A DNA stretch of 64,000 nt. It comes from Azolla caroliniana. Lineage: Eukaryota > Polypodiophyta. The notes beneath the pieces were generated by a model. That model ran no database searches. It was not told where the DNA came from and was given only the letters and a program-made list of their open reading frames with translations. Position numbers and translations under genes: made by a program. Below, piece by piece: positions 10,861-23,200 of this stretch (its first letter is position 1; the number at the start of each line of letters is the position of its first letter). The stretch is taken from the NCBI GenBank assembly GCA_043228905.1, contig JBHGNT010000003.1, forward strand, positions 11,532,001-11,596,000. The letters run 5' to 3'.

Positions 10861-10881
10861 GAGAGAGAGAGAGAGAGAGAA
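10861..10881 (+). repeat. (GA)n microsatellite
   Basis: About 10 GA units at the truncated 5' side of LINE-A. Confidence 0.9.
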
Positions 10882-11136
10882 AGCGACGACATTCCAAGAA
10901 TAGTGTTGAAACATGTTTCTGATGTAACTTTGTACTCAAAACTCCCTTTGTTATGATTTTTGGCTCGTTGCGAAGCTCCTCCAATTTTGGACGTTAAGTA
11001 TCGTTATCGGTACAAGACGCTACAAGAAAAAATTTCATCTTGTAAGGTTAGTTCTCTCAATCACTATTAGGATGGCTAACACAACAACATGAAGTGAGTT
11101 GATGATTGTTGATGGATTTGGTAGTAATGATGGTTG
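10882..11136. other. unassigned junction between LINE-A and LINE-B
   Basis: No coding or structural signal is recognised. LINE-B-like coding sequence becomes readable from about 11137. Confidence 0.3.
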
Positions 11137-12147
11137 TGAAATTACAAGAGGCAAAAGTGTATCGATTCTACAGAACATGAGAAAACATCATATGTTGTTA
11201 TTCTTGGTGGGAAACATGTTATTGGAGATGATTATAATATTGATAGTCGTCGTAATTTTGTTAAGGCTTTGCTTTCCGATTTTATGGAAAAAAATGAGAA
11301 AGATTCTAAAGATTGTTTGGAGGAGGATGTTGTAGAGGTGGTGATGGAGACCAAGTCTATGTTTGCAACTTTTGACAAGTTCTATGATCGTGGTGTTATT
11401 TTGTATTTCACTAGCAAACTTCCTTTGGTATCATGGATTAAGCAATGGTTGAATTCATTCATAATGCCTAATTGTGTTGATGATGTCTATGTGGGTCCAA
11501 GAGGTTTCTATGATGTAGTTTTTCGATCATTAGAACACCGTACGCCCTTGGTGGCAAAGGTACCAATCTCTTTTGATAGAATATTAGTGCATGTGATAGA
11601 ATGTGTTCCTGTGGTGGATTATAAACATTTTTTAAAACAACAATGTCCAATTTGGGTGACCGTTGATTGCAGTAACTCATTCTTTTGGGATTTACTACCA
11701 GGATTGATGTCTCAAATTGGTAAAGCTTTAGTTGCTCCTCATGTTAACTCGTTGAACAAATGTAGATTTTGCATGTTATGGGATACTACAACTTATAAAC
11801 TTCCAGGATGGTTGAGTATAGATACATCTCCATTTGGTCGATTTCATTTTAAGCTTCAATGGGAGACTTTTGTAGGACATTGTTTTAAATGTGGTAAATT
11901 GGGGCATTTTATGGTTGAATGCCAATATCATGGTGAACTATCCCCATAAAATAATGTCAAAGGGAAAAATAAGGAAGATGTTGAGAAGGATATTGTCTCA
12001 ATGGTTGATATGGTCATGGATGAGGGAACATCTCATGGGTTAGAGCAAGATCCTAAAGTTCATGGTCATTTTACTCTTGTTGGGGAGGAGAATGGAGTAT
12101 GCATTAATGATGACCCAGATGTGAAGATGGAGAGTGGCATCAAGTGA
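11137..12147 (+). pseudogene. LINE-B ORF1 (RNA-binding protein with zinc knuckle)
   Basis: The ORF1 protein of plant L1-type LINEs binds the element RNA. The frame reads VILGGKHVIGDDYNI early on, then a DUF4283-like domain with LPGWLSIDTSPFGR, and then a CCHC knuckle CFKCGKLGHFMVEC (about 11880-11925). An in-frame TAA at 11947-11949 is followed by 66 more readable codons of acidic tail, ending with a TGA at about 12145. No convincing initiator ATG is present at the 5' side, so the copy is probably 5'-truncated. Confidence 0.65.
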
Positions 12148-12498
12148 AGCATAAGATAAAAAGGAAGGGTGTTGCCATACAAAGGGACACAAAAAATACT
12201 AATGCTAAGACATTACCAAAAAATAATTTGAGATTGAATGAGGGGTTTAAGAAAAATCCTTCGCAAAAACAATTGTGAAATCAGAGATTGTCCAACCAAT
12301 TAAAATTCGATTCTTCAGGAAGGGTGGCACGACCTCAATTAAATCAAGGAATTTGTTTTCGTGGGCCTAGACAACAAAACCCTAATATGTTGGAGGGGAT
12401 GTAGTACACAAAAATCCTTATGCAACTCCTGAACAAGTAGTTAGTACATTCATCAATACACTTGCACATAAAGATCAAGTTCTTACTAAAGGTGTTAA
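12148..12498 (+). other. LINE-B inter-ORF spacer
   Basis: The spacer between ORF1 and the endonuclease start is broken by stops in all plus frames. Scattered Lys/Asn-rich reading suggests decayed ORF1 C-terminus. Confidence 0.35.
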
Positions 12499-13526
12499 AT
12501 GAAAGTGGTATCATGGAATGTGCGAGGGCATCTTCTCCTCATAAGAAATATATATTATGGAAACCTTTATTCGATAAAGAAGGGGATGTTTTATGTGCCA
12601 TTCAACATAACTGTCATGATTTAGCAAGATCTGTGTTACATTTGCATGGATATTCCGCATATTATGCAAGATAGTTATCACATCATTACTCAGGGGTTTT
12701 CATGATTATTTGTGATTTATTTTGTCCACATATAGTCTATAATGATCCATATGGACATTCTTTGATGATGGAAGTCAAGTATTTTGAGGATTTGATATGG
12801 TTGGTAGGAATCTATGCACCCAATAATGCTAATCAACGCATTGAGTTATGGTCTTCAATATATCCATGGTTATTAGTTGGCCGTGTTGGTTTGTTAATGG
12901 CTGGTTTTAATATGTGTGTTGATGCTTCACAATCTACTTCACGATTCTCATTGATGGATTCTCCTGAGCAAGCAGTTTGGGACAATTTGGCATCAGAGGT
13001 TTTGAAGTTAGATGTATGGAAATGGTTGCATCAAGATGAGGTTGGGTTTACATTTTAGTCTATTCAATATAAGGAAACATGGAGTAGGTTAGATAGAATG
13101 TATGTTATGCATGATGAGTCTTTTTTGCCAAAGATGCTTAATATGTCAATTATACAAGAGGTTGTCACATTGGATCATTTTCCCATATGTTTTGAGTTTA
13201 ATAAACGTGGGGTAGATATGTACAAAACATTGCTTGATCGAGTTCCTTTGAGGTTTAATTCTTCTTTATTATTACATTCCTTATTTGATGCCTATATGCA
13301 ACAAATTTTTGGCATGTTTTCAAAACAAGTTATTTCAAAAGGATGGTATGCATGGGATACAACACTACAAAACATCAATGATATTCATCGTATGTATGGT
13401 ATGACTAATGCTAAAAGACGTAAGAAATTGATGGATAAGTTTTCATATATTCTTACGCGATGCAATGTATTATTGATGAATAATCCGCATGATGAAAAGC
13501 TTTTGGATGTTCAAGTTCAAGTATAG
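12499..13526 (+). pseudogene. LINE-B AP-like endonuclease domain
   Basis: The endonuclease nicks target DNA to prime LINE insertion. It begins MKVVSWNVRG, the N-terminal signature of plant LINE endonucleases. After a frameshift it continues with GIYAPNNANQRIELW (about 12800-12850), a degraded GDFN motif (AGFNM, about 12900), a W..LDR motif (about 13085-13100) and LDHFPICFEF, which stands for the catalytic S-D-H segment. An in-frame TAG at 13056-13058 and loss of the GD in the GDFN motif make it inactive. The frame then runs to 13526. Confidence 0.7.
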
Positions 13527-13886
13527 GACATTGTGAAGAATTTGTCTTGTCAAAGTTATCAATAGACAAGACTACGTCAATTAAAGGAGGGATTTATAGA
13601 TCATCAATCACAATCTCATATGTTTTTTCAAGGATTAAAACCACCATATGGTCATTCAAATGTGGTACAAATTAAGATAAGGGATGACATTGTTATAGAC
13701 CCAATATAGGTTATTGAGTTATGTATTACTCATTTTAAGGATTTGATTGGGCTAGAGTTGATTATTAATGAGGATGTGTTGAAAGCACGACAAGAGTTTT
13801 ATAATGTAATTGGGAGTGTCATGAATACAAATATTTGTCAAGAATTGGATGCTGATTTTGATGAAGTTGAGGTGGAAAAGGTATTG
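13527..13886 (+). pseudogene. LINE-B linker before RT
   Basis: This linker between endonuclease and RT ends in EVEVEKVLLH. It joins without a gap, after removal of Gypsy B and one TTACA copy, to FPNGKNPSWDG at 27311, the canonical start of a LINE RT. The join proves the Gypsy B insertion site. Confidence 0.65.
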
Positions 13887-13891
13887 TTACA

Positions 13892-14326
13892 TGTTACCCG
13901 GACATGTATGGATGCATCGAAGTCAGAAACATGTTCGGAGTCGGAGTCGGATCGACAGTTCGGATCAATGACTCAGCAGATAGCCGAATAGGACATAGTT
14001 AGTTACGAAGTTTCGTAATTCTTGATAATTATAGGAGGTAGGATTTCTTGATGAGAAAAGACCTTCGGGTTACCTATAAAAGGAACCAAAGGCATTGTAA
14101 AAATCTATCATTGTATTTAGTAATATAAAGTTTGGTTAGGAAATCTCTGTGTACGGATTGCTTCTTGCCATCTATTTCTTTCTGTTTAAACTATATTACA
14201 TAAGTCACGATCTCGGTGTCTATTATCACCGATAAGTTTACAGATAATTCGTATCTATTCGTCTATTCGTACCGAACGTTCGTCTTATACTATGTCGACA
14301 AAGTAGTAATTGTCGACCGAACAACA
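13892..14326 (+). repeat. 5' LTR of Gypsy B
   Basis: 435 bp, closely matching 26861-27305. It contains a TATA-like TATAAAAGG (about 14075-14085) and a downstream transcribed leader. Confidence 0.9.
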
Positions 14327-14337
14327 CAGTATAATTT

Positions 14338-14347
14338 TGGCACGCCC
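14338..14347 (+). other. putative primer-binding site of Gypsy B
   Basis: TGGCACGCCC lies 11 nt past the 5' LTR. It begins TGG as expected for pairing with a tRNA CCA end. Its exact reverse complement GGGCGTGCCA lies 2 nt before the 3' LTR (26849-26858). Confidence 0.55.
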
Positions 14348-14384
14348 AATTACATCTACACATAGTAGAGAACAAGACGAATGG

Positions 14385-14617
14385 ATGTCGTCTAGTCCTA
14401 ATACACCAATCGGTTATAAATGTGCTCGTACGTGTTCTGTTACGAAGACACTAGAGACAGAATCGGCTGAGGGATTATAGCAGGAAACAGGTAGAAGGTG
14501 GTCTGTACTTCATGATTTAACTGATAGCCAGTCTTCCGTCGAAAATCAGCCGAAAGAGGTATCATTTTACGATATCTGGAGTGAGGACAATATGCCTTAT
14601 CCATACTCGAAGTTCCG
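14385..14617 (+). pseudogene. Gag N-terminus of Gypsy B
   Basis: An ATG-started frame shortly after the primer site reads MSSSPNTPIGYKCAR and continues to PYSKF, where Copia C sequence begins. One in-frame TAG (14478-14480) is present. I see no recognisable domain. The rest of gag resumes at 18289, apparently with a deletion, because the two ends do not join into a continuous capsid. Confidence 0.5.
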
Positions 14618-17298
14618 TGCATCCCCAATATCTGTCTTGACAGGCCCAAGTCTGTCATTGAGAAAGTTCGGTTGAGAGCCTTCTTCAGCATCCGTATTTT
14701 AGCTTGGTCCCATCCGACGATCAACATGTCGTCCACGTACAGAAGGAGTATCAAGAAGTCGCCTCCATCGAACTTCTTCACAAACACGCAGTGATCGGTT
14801 TGCGTTTTGTGATACCCTTGGTTGGTCATGAAGGAGTCGAACTTCCGGTACCCTTGTCAGGGAGCCTGCTTCAGTTCGTACAAGCTCTTCTTCAACCGGC
14901 AAACCAGGTGCTCCTTCCCTTTCTCCACGAATCCTTCTGGTTGTTGCATGTAGATCTCCTCTTCGAGGTCACCGTGAAGGAATGTCGTCTTCATGTCCAA
15001 CTGCTCTACCTTGAGGTCCATGCTTGCCGCTATACTTAACATCGTCCGGATGGAAGTCATGTTTACTACCGGGGAAAATATCTCGTCGAAGTCCACGCCC
15101 TTCTTCTGCTAGAACCTCTTCACCACGATCCTGGCTTTGTATCTCGGGGGGTTGCCGGCATCTCCCGGTTTCAACTTGTACACCCACTTGTTTCGGAGTG
15201 CCCGCTTTCCTTTCCGCAACTCCACCAATTCATATGTATGGTTCTCATGCAAGGAATCCATCTCATCCTGCATGGCACTTAACCATTTGCGGCGATGGGC
15301 GTCACTTTTAGCTTCCTCGAAGCTTTCATGCTCCCCCTCGTCGGTTAGCAACACATGCTCTGGATCCAGAAATCTTCGGGGGGGGTCTTCTCTCTCTGAG
15401 AGGATATCTGTGTCCTTGGGCTTCAGTAACCGGCTCCTCCATTTGCTCTTCATCTGAATCCGATTCGGGGTCTTGTCCGGTTTTGGTTTCACCTATTCCT
15501 TCTTCTTCGGCCGGTTTTGTCTCCTCACCGTCACCGGCTGGTTCATTGAGTGCTATCCGGCTTCTTGCCGGTTGGAACTGCATTTCATCAAATCGAAATT
15601 TTTCCTTACCGGTCAACTCGGAGTTCATTATCTTCTTCTCCGACTCCCAGTCGGCAAGCGTCTTGTCCTCCATGAAGATAATATCTCGACTCCGGAATAC
15701 TTTCTGGTCGATCGGGTTCCACACTCGGTAGCCGAACTCATCGTCGTCGTAACCGAGGAATATGCATGGCCGGGTCTTCGGATCTAACTTTCCTCTCTGG
15801 TCCTTAGCTACATGCACATACGCAAGACACCCAAATACCTTCAGATTCCGGTAGGACAGTTCCTTACTGGTCCAGACTCTCTGCGGCGTGTCTCCATCCA
15901 AGGGTACTGAGGGTGATCTGTTTATCACATATGTCGTCGTTGACAGTGCCTCAACCCAAAACGTCTTGGGTAAATTTGCATGCGCCAGCATACTCCGAAC
16001 CCTCTCCATTATGGTCCGGTTCATCCTCACGGCTAGCCCGTTTAGTTCTGGCGTCTTTGGCACGGTAAATTCAAGCTGGATTCCCTTCGAGCGACAGTAC
16101 TCCTCGAACTGCCCCCGGTATTCTCGTTCGAACCACCTTCAACTTCCGGCTGGTTTGTCTTTCCACTCTCGCATGGAGCTCTTTGAAGACTGATAGCACC
16201 TGATCCTTCGTCTTCAACGGTGTGGCCCACAGCTTCTGGCTGTGGTCATCTATGAACGTCACGAAGTACTATGATCCGGCATGTGACTTCGTGTCCACTT
16301 GACACACATCAGTATGCACCAACTCCAGTGGTGCATTACGTCTCATCGGTGGCCTCGATCGGAAGGAGGTCCAGTTTTGTTTACCGGCCAGACAATCAGT
16401 GCACTTCTCCACAAGTGCATGTTCTTCACTGGAATGAGGTTGTCGTTTGCAAGCCTCTTAATCCCCTTCTCGCTCATGTGACACAACCTGTTATGCCACA
16501 ACTCACTGGTAGTGTCGGATGCCACGTTAACTTCCTCCGGACATAACCGGGCATTCATCAGGTACAGAGTGTTGAATTTCCGAGCCCGAGCCACAATCAA
16601 GCTCCCTTTGTTGAACTTCATAACACCATTCTGGATGCTACCCGTGTAGCCTTCATCATCTAGCCGACCAGCTGATATTAGGTTCAATCGAACCTCCGGA
16701 ACATGTCGAACATCCTTCAGCAGCATCTTGCATCCAGTTGATGTCGTCAACCACACATCTCCTATGCCAACAATTCAGCATGTACCTTCATTCCCCATAC
16801 GAACACGGCCGTGGTCACCAACTGAGAAGGATGAGAAGCATTTTCTATCTGGGGTCAGGTGGAACGACACTCTGGAATCGACCACTAGGTCATCTCGTCT
16901 CCGGCAAGGTTCAGCTCACTCTCCTCGGTGATAAGCATTAGCTCCTCTTCGTTTGCCGCGATTGCCGTCGTTCCTTTCCGGACCTGCCCTCGTCGATCCG
17001 AACCGTTTTGGTCCGATGACTTCTTCGAATCGGTACTGTTGATTTCCTTGTCTTTCCGGAAATGCCGACAAATCTTCTGGAAGTGCCCCGGCTTCCCGCA
17101 GTAGAAGCAAGTAGGCCTCCCTCTTGAGTTTGACCGTGTCCCCGATTTTTCTCAGTTCTGGGGACTCCAATTCCTTTGTCTTCCACGTTCCGATTCGGAA
17201 AGGAGCGCTTTTGAGTCGGGGATTGGTTCCTTGTCCTTCCGACGCGCCTCCTCGTTCAGGATGCTTGTCTTCACCGTCTGCAAAGACAAGTTCTCTTC
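14618..17298 (-). pseudogene. Copia C pol (partial)
   Basis: From the 5' side on the minus strand: zinc knuckle CFYCGKPGHFQKIC (about 17060-17105), protease remnant, GAG-pre-integrase (ELWHNRLCHMSEKG, about 16450-16510), integrase core and C-terminal GKLDPKTRPCIFLGY (about 15770), and RT up to LLLYVDDMLIVG (about 14720-14750). At least five frameshifts and several stops occur. Copia H serves as the intact comparison. The RT connection and RNase H are absent. Confidence 0.8.
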
Positions 17299-17805
17299 TT
17301 AGCAGGAGGTGCTGAGAGTAACCACCAAGTTCTCCCAGCTTTCCGACAACATACACATCAGCATGATTGCCTGCATTGCATCATCCAAGGGGAACTTGAT
17401 CACTGCAAGTTGATTTACATACCTCATGAAGGTGCTTACATGTTCAACCATGCTCTCGCCGTCTCTGTATTTCAGGTTTACTATTTTCCTCATCAATGAT
17501 GTTCTGTTGAGCGCATTCTTCCTCTCATAAAGACCCGACAACTTCTGCCACATCTCGTGGGAATTTGTGTCATTCGCCACGTGCTGAAGGACACTTACGT
17601 CGACACACTGTCGGATAGTGGCCACAACTTTCCTATTCAGAAGCTTCCAATCCGACTCCAATACCCCCTTTGGTATTTCCGATCTGTCGATTGGCTCGTA
17701 CAGGTCTTTTACAATGAGAAGGTCTTCCATCTTAATCTTCCAGTCTCCATAGTTCTGTGAATTTAGAACCATCATACCTGGGAAGCCGCTCCCGCCTCCT
17801 TCCAT
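17299..17805 (-). pseudogene. Copia C gag
   Basis: UBN2-type gag from the ATG at 17805, preceded by the initiator-Met primer site. Recognisable segments are LNSQNYGDWKIKMEDLL, YERKNALNRTSLMRKIV and ESWENLVVTLSTS. It then hits a stop where Copia H continues with an acidic linker and zinc knuckle. The residues upstream of 17805 are only read-through of the LTR. Confidence 0.75.
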
Positions 17806-17819
17806 TTTCTGTGTTGCTC

Positions 17820-17831
17820 GCTCTGATACCA
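17820..17831 (-). other. primer-binding site of Copia C
   Basis: Minus-strand TGGTATCAGAGC, the complement of the initiator-Met tRNA 3' end, lies between the LTR and the gag ATG. Confidence 0.85.
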
Positions 17832-17834
17832 GTT

Positions 17835-18288
17835 TGTAGTTCGAATCTAATGGAAGGGGAAAACAGAATACAGAAGCTGAGAATGACACAGATTTTAACG
17901 TGGAAACCCAAACTGGGAAAAAAACCATGTGGAGTCCACAAACTCCGAAACAAAAGACTATGAGAGAAAGGAATAGAATCAAAGATCTCAGAGGCAACGA
18001 CCTCAAGATTTTGCTTCGCCAACAGGCGGCTATGGAGCTCACACGCTTCCACTCACACTCGTTCACTCTCACGGTTACAGAGGCAACAACCTCGTCAACA
18101 GTAACTTTACAATAACGCACATTTCTAACATAATTGCCCTAAGTAACCTTTCGACTATTTAGAAGTTTAGCTCACGAGGGCATATTCAGCCTATTTACAA
18201 ACTTAGCCTTCCGTGTTGGCTATCTCCACGAGTTGCTCATCAACACGATTCTTCTCACTTCCCATCCGGAGGGACCTGTTTCCTAACA
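17835..18288 (-). repeat. 5' LTR of Copia C
   Basis: About 454 bp. On the minus strand it starts TGTTAGGAAACAGGTCCC, the same opening as the solo LTR at 25630, and it ends in CA three bases before the primer site. Confidence 0.7.
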
Positions 18289-19440
18289 AGGGATTTCCTG
18301 ACAACATGAGAGATTAACCATGGAGCTCAGATATTGTCGGCAGCAGCCGAAGATAAGTCTAAGATAGTTGAGTTCGTTTTGTCATTGGAGGGTTATTCCA
18401 CTAATTGGTTTGCGCAAAATGGTCTCCGTGGGTTCGAAACATTCGAACAATTGAACATCAAATTTCTGGAGTTATTTCATCGACAAATACGTCAAAAGGA
18501 TTTGATAGCGCAATTTTCTCCGTTGTATCAAGAGCAGTAGGAAACGGTGTCTCAATTCGTGATCCGTTTTTTAATATTTGCAACTTCAAATTTCCAAGCC
18601 TATTCTGGACAATGAATTAAAGGATATATTCCTTGAATCAATTCGTGAACCATTACGAACAACACTGAAAGTGTTTGATTTCCGGAATCAGAATATCGAG
18701 CAAGTAATTGATAAGGCAATCGCTACGGGTCGACCGCCGATTAATGTACGGAGTATGGATATGTCAACACTAAATCGAACACTACCAACGATGGAGGAGT
18801 TAGAATTTCGACAAGCAGTTCAGTGTACTATTTGTTTAAATATCGATCATTCGACGATCGAATGTAGTCTGCGAACACATTGCACAATATGTCATTCTAA
18901 ACTTCATTCCCGGTCAAGCAATGTGAGTATAACTTGCTCAATAAGACGACGGCTCCGGTAAGACAAATTTTTCCAGAAAACGGGTACCACAATAAACACA
19001 ATTCATTCAATAATGGATACCAACAGAATAGTTTTCCACAGAGTCAACAAAATAATTTTCAAACAAATCAAGCCTTTTAGCAAAATAAATTCCAGCAGAA
19101 TCCAGCTTTTCAACAAAATAATTAGTCCTTTCAACAAAGTAATTTTCAACACAATCAAGATTTTCAACAAAATCAAGAATTCTCGGTAACACCGAATATG
19201 AATCAGCAACAGCAAAATGGAGAACGGTTTAAGCAGAACCGGTATAAAAATAAAAAATTCTACAAGCCGAAAGCCTCACGACAGTTTCAGCAATCGCCGA
19301 ATGATGGTCAACAGTTTATGCAAGATGATGGAACTAGTCAGTTTGAGCAAGGCGAGGGAAGTGGAACGTTTGTTCCTACTTGTTATATTTGCCATCAAAT
19401 TGGTCATTATGCTAATTAGTGTCCTGCTAAAGGAAAAGGA
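18289..19440 (+). pseudogene. Gypsy B gag, capsid and two zinc knuckles
   Basis: The capsid part reads IVEFVLSLEGYSTNWF, then LFHRQIRQKDLIAQFSPLYQEQ. After an in-frame TAG (18538-18540) and a frameshift it continues LKDIFLESIREPLRTTLKVFDF. A first CCHC knuckle, CTICLNIDHSTIEC, ends near 18865. A long Asn/Gln/Phe-rich low-complexity linker follows (about 18970-19330), then a second knuckle CYICHQIGHYAN.C (about 19380-19420) with a TAG where most relatives have Gln. Two separated knuckles with a prion-like linker is an uncommon gag layout. Confidence 0.7.
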
Positions 19441-19452
19441 CCGGCAGTTAAT

Positions 19453-20157
19453 ATGGTTATACTGAAAATACAGCAAGTAACCACTAGAAGCAAAAGTAAA
19501 CAATCTAAGTGGGAGATTCAGGAAGCAGTCCAAAAAGCAGCCAAGGAATGGGTAGAGGAAGCAAACAAAAATAATGTAAATCGGATGCTCCAAGACAATA
19601 AAATTAACCAAGTTACCGAATTACCAAGAGTTATTGTTGTACTAGAACAAGAGGAAACTTGGAAGCTCTTGGCAAATTGCCAAGTATCATTACCATTGAC
19701 CGGATTACTTAAGTTGGTCCCTAGATTTACCGAAAAAGTGGCAACATTGATTGCCTAAAAGGGGTCGGAACAAGTATCGGTACACTATAGTCAGCCAAGC
19801 ACCAACCCTTCAATCATGGATGAGCAAAATCCATCAATTAAAGTAATAATTCAAGGTCAGGAAATCGAAAATACGATTATCGATGGGGGCTCAGGAGTGA
19901 ATGTCATTAATAAAACCACCTGTGATAGGTTGGGAATTAATAAATGGGAAGCTTGCCCATTTTCGCTAAGAATGGCGGATACCACTACGGTACGACCAAT
20001 TGGCTTACTCCGCCAATTAGAGGTGGTATTGGGTGGTCATAGTTTTTTGATATCGGCAGTAATACTTCATTTGGAAGCTCCTGGTGCATATCCTTTGTTA
20101 TTAGAGCGACCATGGTTAAAGACTGCTAACATCAAGCAGAATTGGAATCAAAATTAA
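19453..20157 (+). pseudogene. Gypsy B protease region
   Basis: A linker (19453-19757, ending in TAA) precedes the aspartic protease at 19816-20157. The active site reads IIDGGSGVNVI, i.e. D-G-G where D-S/T-G is the common form; some plant Ty3 lineages do carry D-G-G. ADTTTVRPIGLL and a final YPLLLERPWLKTAN match the rest of the protease fold. The frame ends at 20155-20157. Confidence 0.7.
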
Positions 20158-20229
20158 CTTACATTCAGAAAAGGCAAAACGAAAATCCGGGTGTCGACAT
20201 AGAACAAGGTTGCGACAAGAAAACAGTGT

Positions 20230-23200
20230 TTGCCTGTGTATGTTGAGTCTGTCAATATGATGGAGGGATTAGATGAGGTCGAAGAAAATCAGTATTTTGA
20301 TGATAATCCGAAAATTATTCCTTTGTTCAAAATAGATATTTTACAAGCCTTAACGCCATATGTGGATTCCCAAGAGGAATTGCCAATAGATGAGCAAGCA
20401 ATAAAGGAAATACGACTTCAGCAAGAAGCTACCGATAGAGAGATGAAGGTGTCCCAACAAGTTCAAGCTTCAGCACTGGAGGAAATAAATTTGGCAGAAG
20501 AAGAGTTGAAAACAGTACTCATTGCGAAAGATATGATAGAAGCAGACAAACAAAGGTTAACATCATTATTAAAGCAATATAAGGATGTCTTTGCCTAGTC
20601 TTTTGAAGATATGAAGGGACTGGATACAACTTTTTGTCAACATCAAATCAACCTGCATAAGGATGCAAAGCTAGTTCAACAACGCAGGTACTGATTAAAT
20701 CCTAATTATGCTATTAAAGTAAAAGAAGAAATAGATAAACTTTTGAAGTAGGGTTTATTCGTCTGGTGAAAAAATCGACATGGTTAAGTCCAATCGTCGT
20801 AGTTCCGAAAAAGAATGGCAAGATTCGGGTATGTGTCGACTACCGGAAACTAAATTCGGCTACCGTTATGGATGCGTTTCCATTACCATTTACGGATGGT
20901 ATATTGGATGTGGTAGCTGGCCATGAAGTATATAGTTTCCTAGATGGTTTTAGTGGTTATAATCAGGTTCGGATGAATCCGGAAGATCAAGAAAAGACAG
21001 CTTTTGTTACAGAATGGGGAGTGTTTGTAGCAGTAGTAATGATGTTTGGCTTGAAGACCGCTCCGGCGACATTTCAAAGAGTGATACAGGAAATATTTGG
21101 GAATTACGTTCCTGCCTTTATGCAAGTATTTTTGGATGATTTTGCTGTTTATAGTCAGAAAACCGAACATTTTGAGCATTTACGACTATGTTTGGAGAAA
21201 TGTCGGGAAGGACGGCTTAGTTTAAATCCGGCAAAATGTGCATTCGAGGTAACTAGTGGCACATTATTAGGCCATATTGTCAGTTAAGAAGAAATTGTAG
21301 TGGACTCTGACAAGGTTAAAGCCATACTGGAAGCACCGGCACCCACAAATGCTAAAGCTCTCAGTCGGTTTTTGGGACAGATTCGATGGCACAGCCGAAT
21401 GATAAGATATCTTGCGGATATCGCCATTCCCTTACATACAACAATACACAAAGTTCCTTTCAGTGGACAAGTGGGGAACAAGATGCATATGATTGTCAAA
21501 AAAAAATGTTGTCCAAAGTTCCAGTCGTTCAACCACCTGACTGGAATAAGCCATTCCATGTTTTTGTCGACGCATCGGACATCGCAATCGGAAAGTGCAT
21601 TAATGCAGTTAACCGAACCGAATTGGTACAGACCAGTTTACTATGCTAGTCGGAAACTCTCAACAGCAAAAAGAAACTACTCTACCACTGAGAGGGAAGC
21701 TTTAGGAATGATCTATAGTGTCAATAAATTTCAACACTATCTTTTGGGGAAAAAGTTTACATTTCATGTTGATCATTCGGCTCTTCTTTATTTGGTCTCG
21801 AAACAAGAATTAACTGGCAAGTTAGCAAGATGGACTCTTCTACTCCAAGAATTCGAATTCGACATTTTACATCGGCTAGGAGTACAACATGTAGTGGTCG
21901 ATTATCTCAGTCGACTGGAGTCAGGAGAAGAAGGCATAGGTGTCAAGGATGATTTTCCGGATGGCCAGCTTTTTCGAGTGGAAGCAGTAAATGCACAGGT
22001 TGTAAATGAAGAAAGTGAGGATGGTTGGATCTCAGAAATGACAATCTTTCTTACAACAGGGTTACCACCCAAGCATCTATCAGCAAACGAAAGAAAAAGG
22101 TTGGCGGTACGGAGTCATAATTTTTGTCTTTTGAACGACACTTTGTATCATAAAGGAGCAGATGGTATTTGGAGAAGAACAACACGACAATTCGAAAAAT
22201 CGGTCATTCTTCGGGAATCGCACTGTGATATTGTAGGAGGACACTATGTTAGAGAAACCACAACAAGAAAAATATGGAACAATGGCTTATGGTGGCTGAT
22301 AGTAATGAAGGATGCACTTGAATATTGTCGAAAATGTGATTTATGCCAACGTATGGGACAACCAACAGAAAAGGACCGGATGCCATTTCAACCTATGTTA
22401 CCTCTTGAACCTTTCCAGAAATGGGGTTTGGATTTTGTAGGCCCATTCAAACCGGCAGCAGTAAGAACAGGCAATAGATATATTATAGTGGCCACTGACT
22501 ACTGTACGAAGTGGGTAGAAGCTAAAGCTCTTAGGAATAATACAACAGCTTCAACAACAAAAAATTTGTACGAAAATTTGTACGAAAGTATATGGTGTCG
22601 ATTCGGCTGCCCAATAGAATTAGTGAGCGATCAAGGTACGCATTTCATTAACAAACTTGTTCATGAATTGTCTACTTGCTATGCAGTGGTTCATAAGAAA
22701 AGCACGCCTTACTATCCACAAGCGAATGGATTGGCAGAGTCGACAAACAAAACCCTACAGACGATACTCATAAAGATAGTAATTGAGAATTGTACAGACT
22801 GGGATCAAAAGTTGCATAGTGTTTTATGGGCATATCGCACGTCATACAAAACATCTATTAAATCAACACCTTTCTGAATGGCTTTTGGATTGGAGGCAGT
22901 TATGCCAATCGAATTCTAGATTCCGACACTCCGAATACAAGCAACCGAAAAAATAAATGAACTACACTCGGAGCAAATTCGGAAAGAATCTTTATTGTTG
23001 TTAGAAGAACATCGAATACAAGTTATGATAGCTTTGGAGCACAAGCAAAGGTAAACAAAGGCGTTTGTAAATCGACACCAACGAAAAACCGAATCTCAAT
23101 TTAGAATCGGGAAACCGGTACTGGTTTTCCAAAACAAGATGGGGGCGATGCCAGGAAAACTTTGGTATAAATGGTGAGATTTTATTAGGAACCCTATCAG

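Larger units (their letters stand above)
14618..18288 (-). mobile_element. Copia C, 3'-truncated Ty1/Copia element inside Gypsy B
   Basis: On the minus strand it runs from LTR (17835-18288) through primer site, gag, protease, integrase and part of RT. It then stops abruptly at 14618, about 100 nt after the YVDD box. RNase H, the polypurine tract and the other LTR are missing. It is closely related to the intact Copia H (54281-59591) over its whole length. Loss of the 3' end together with neighbouring gypsy gag suggests a deletion after insertion. Confidence 0.85.
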
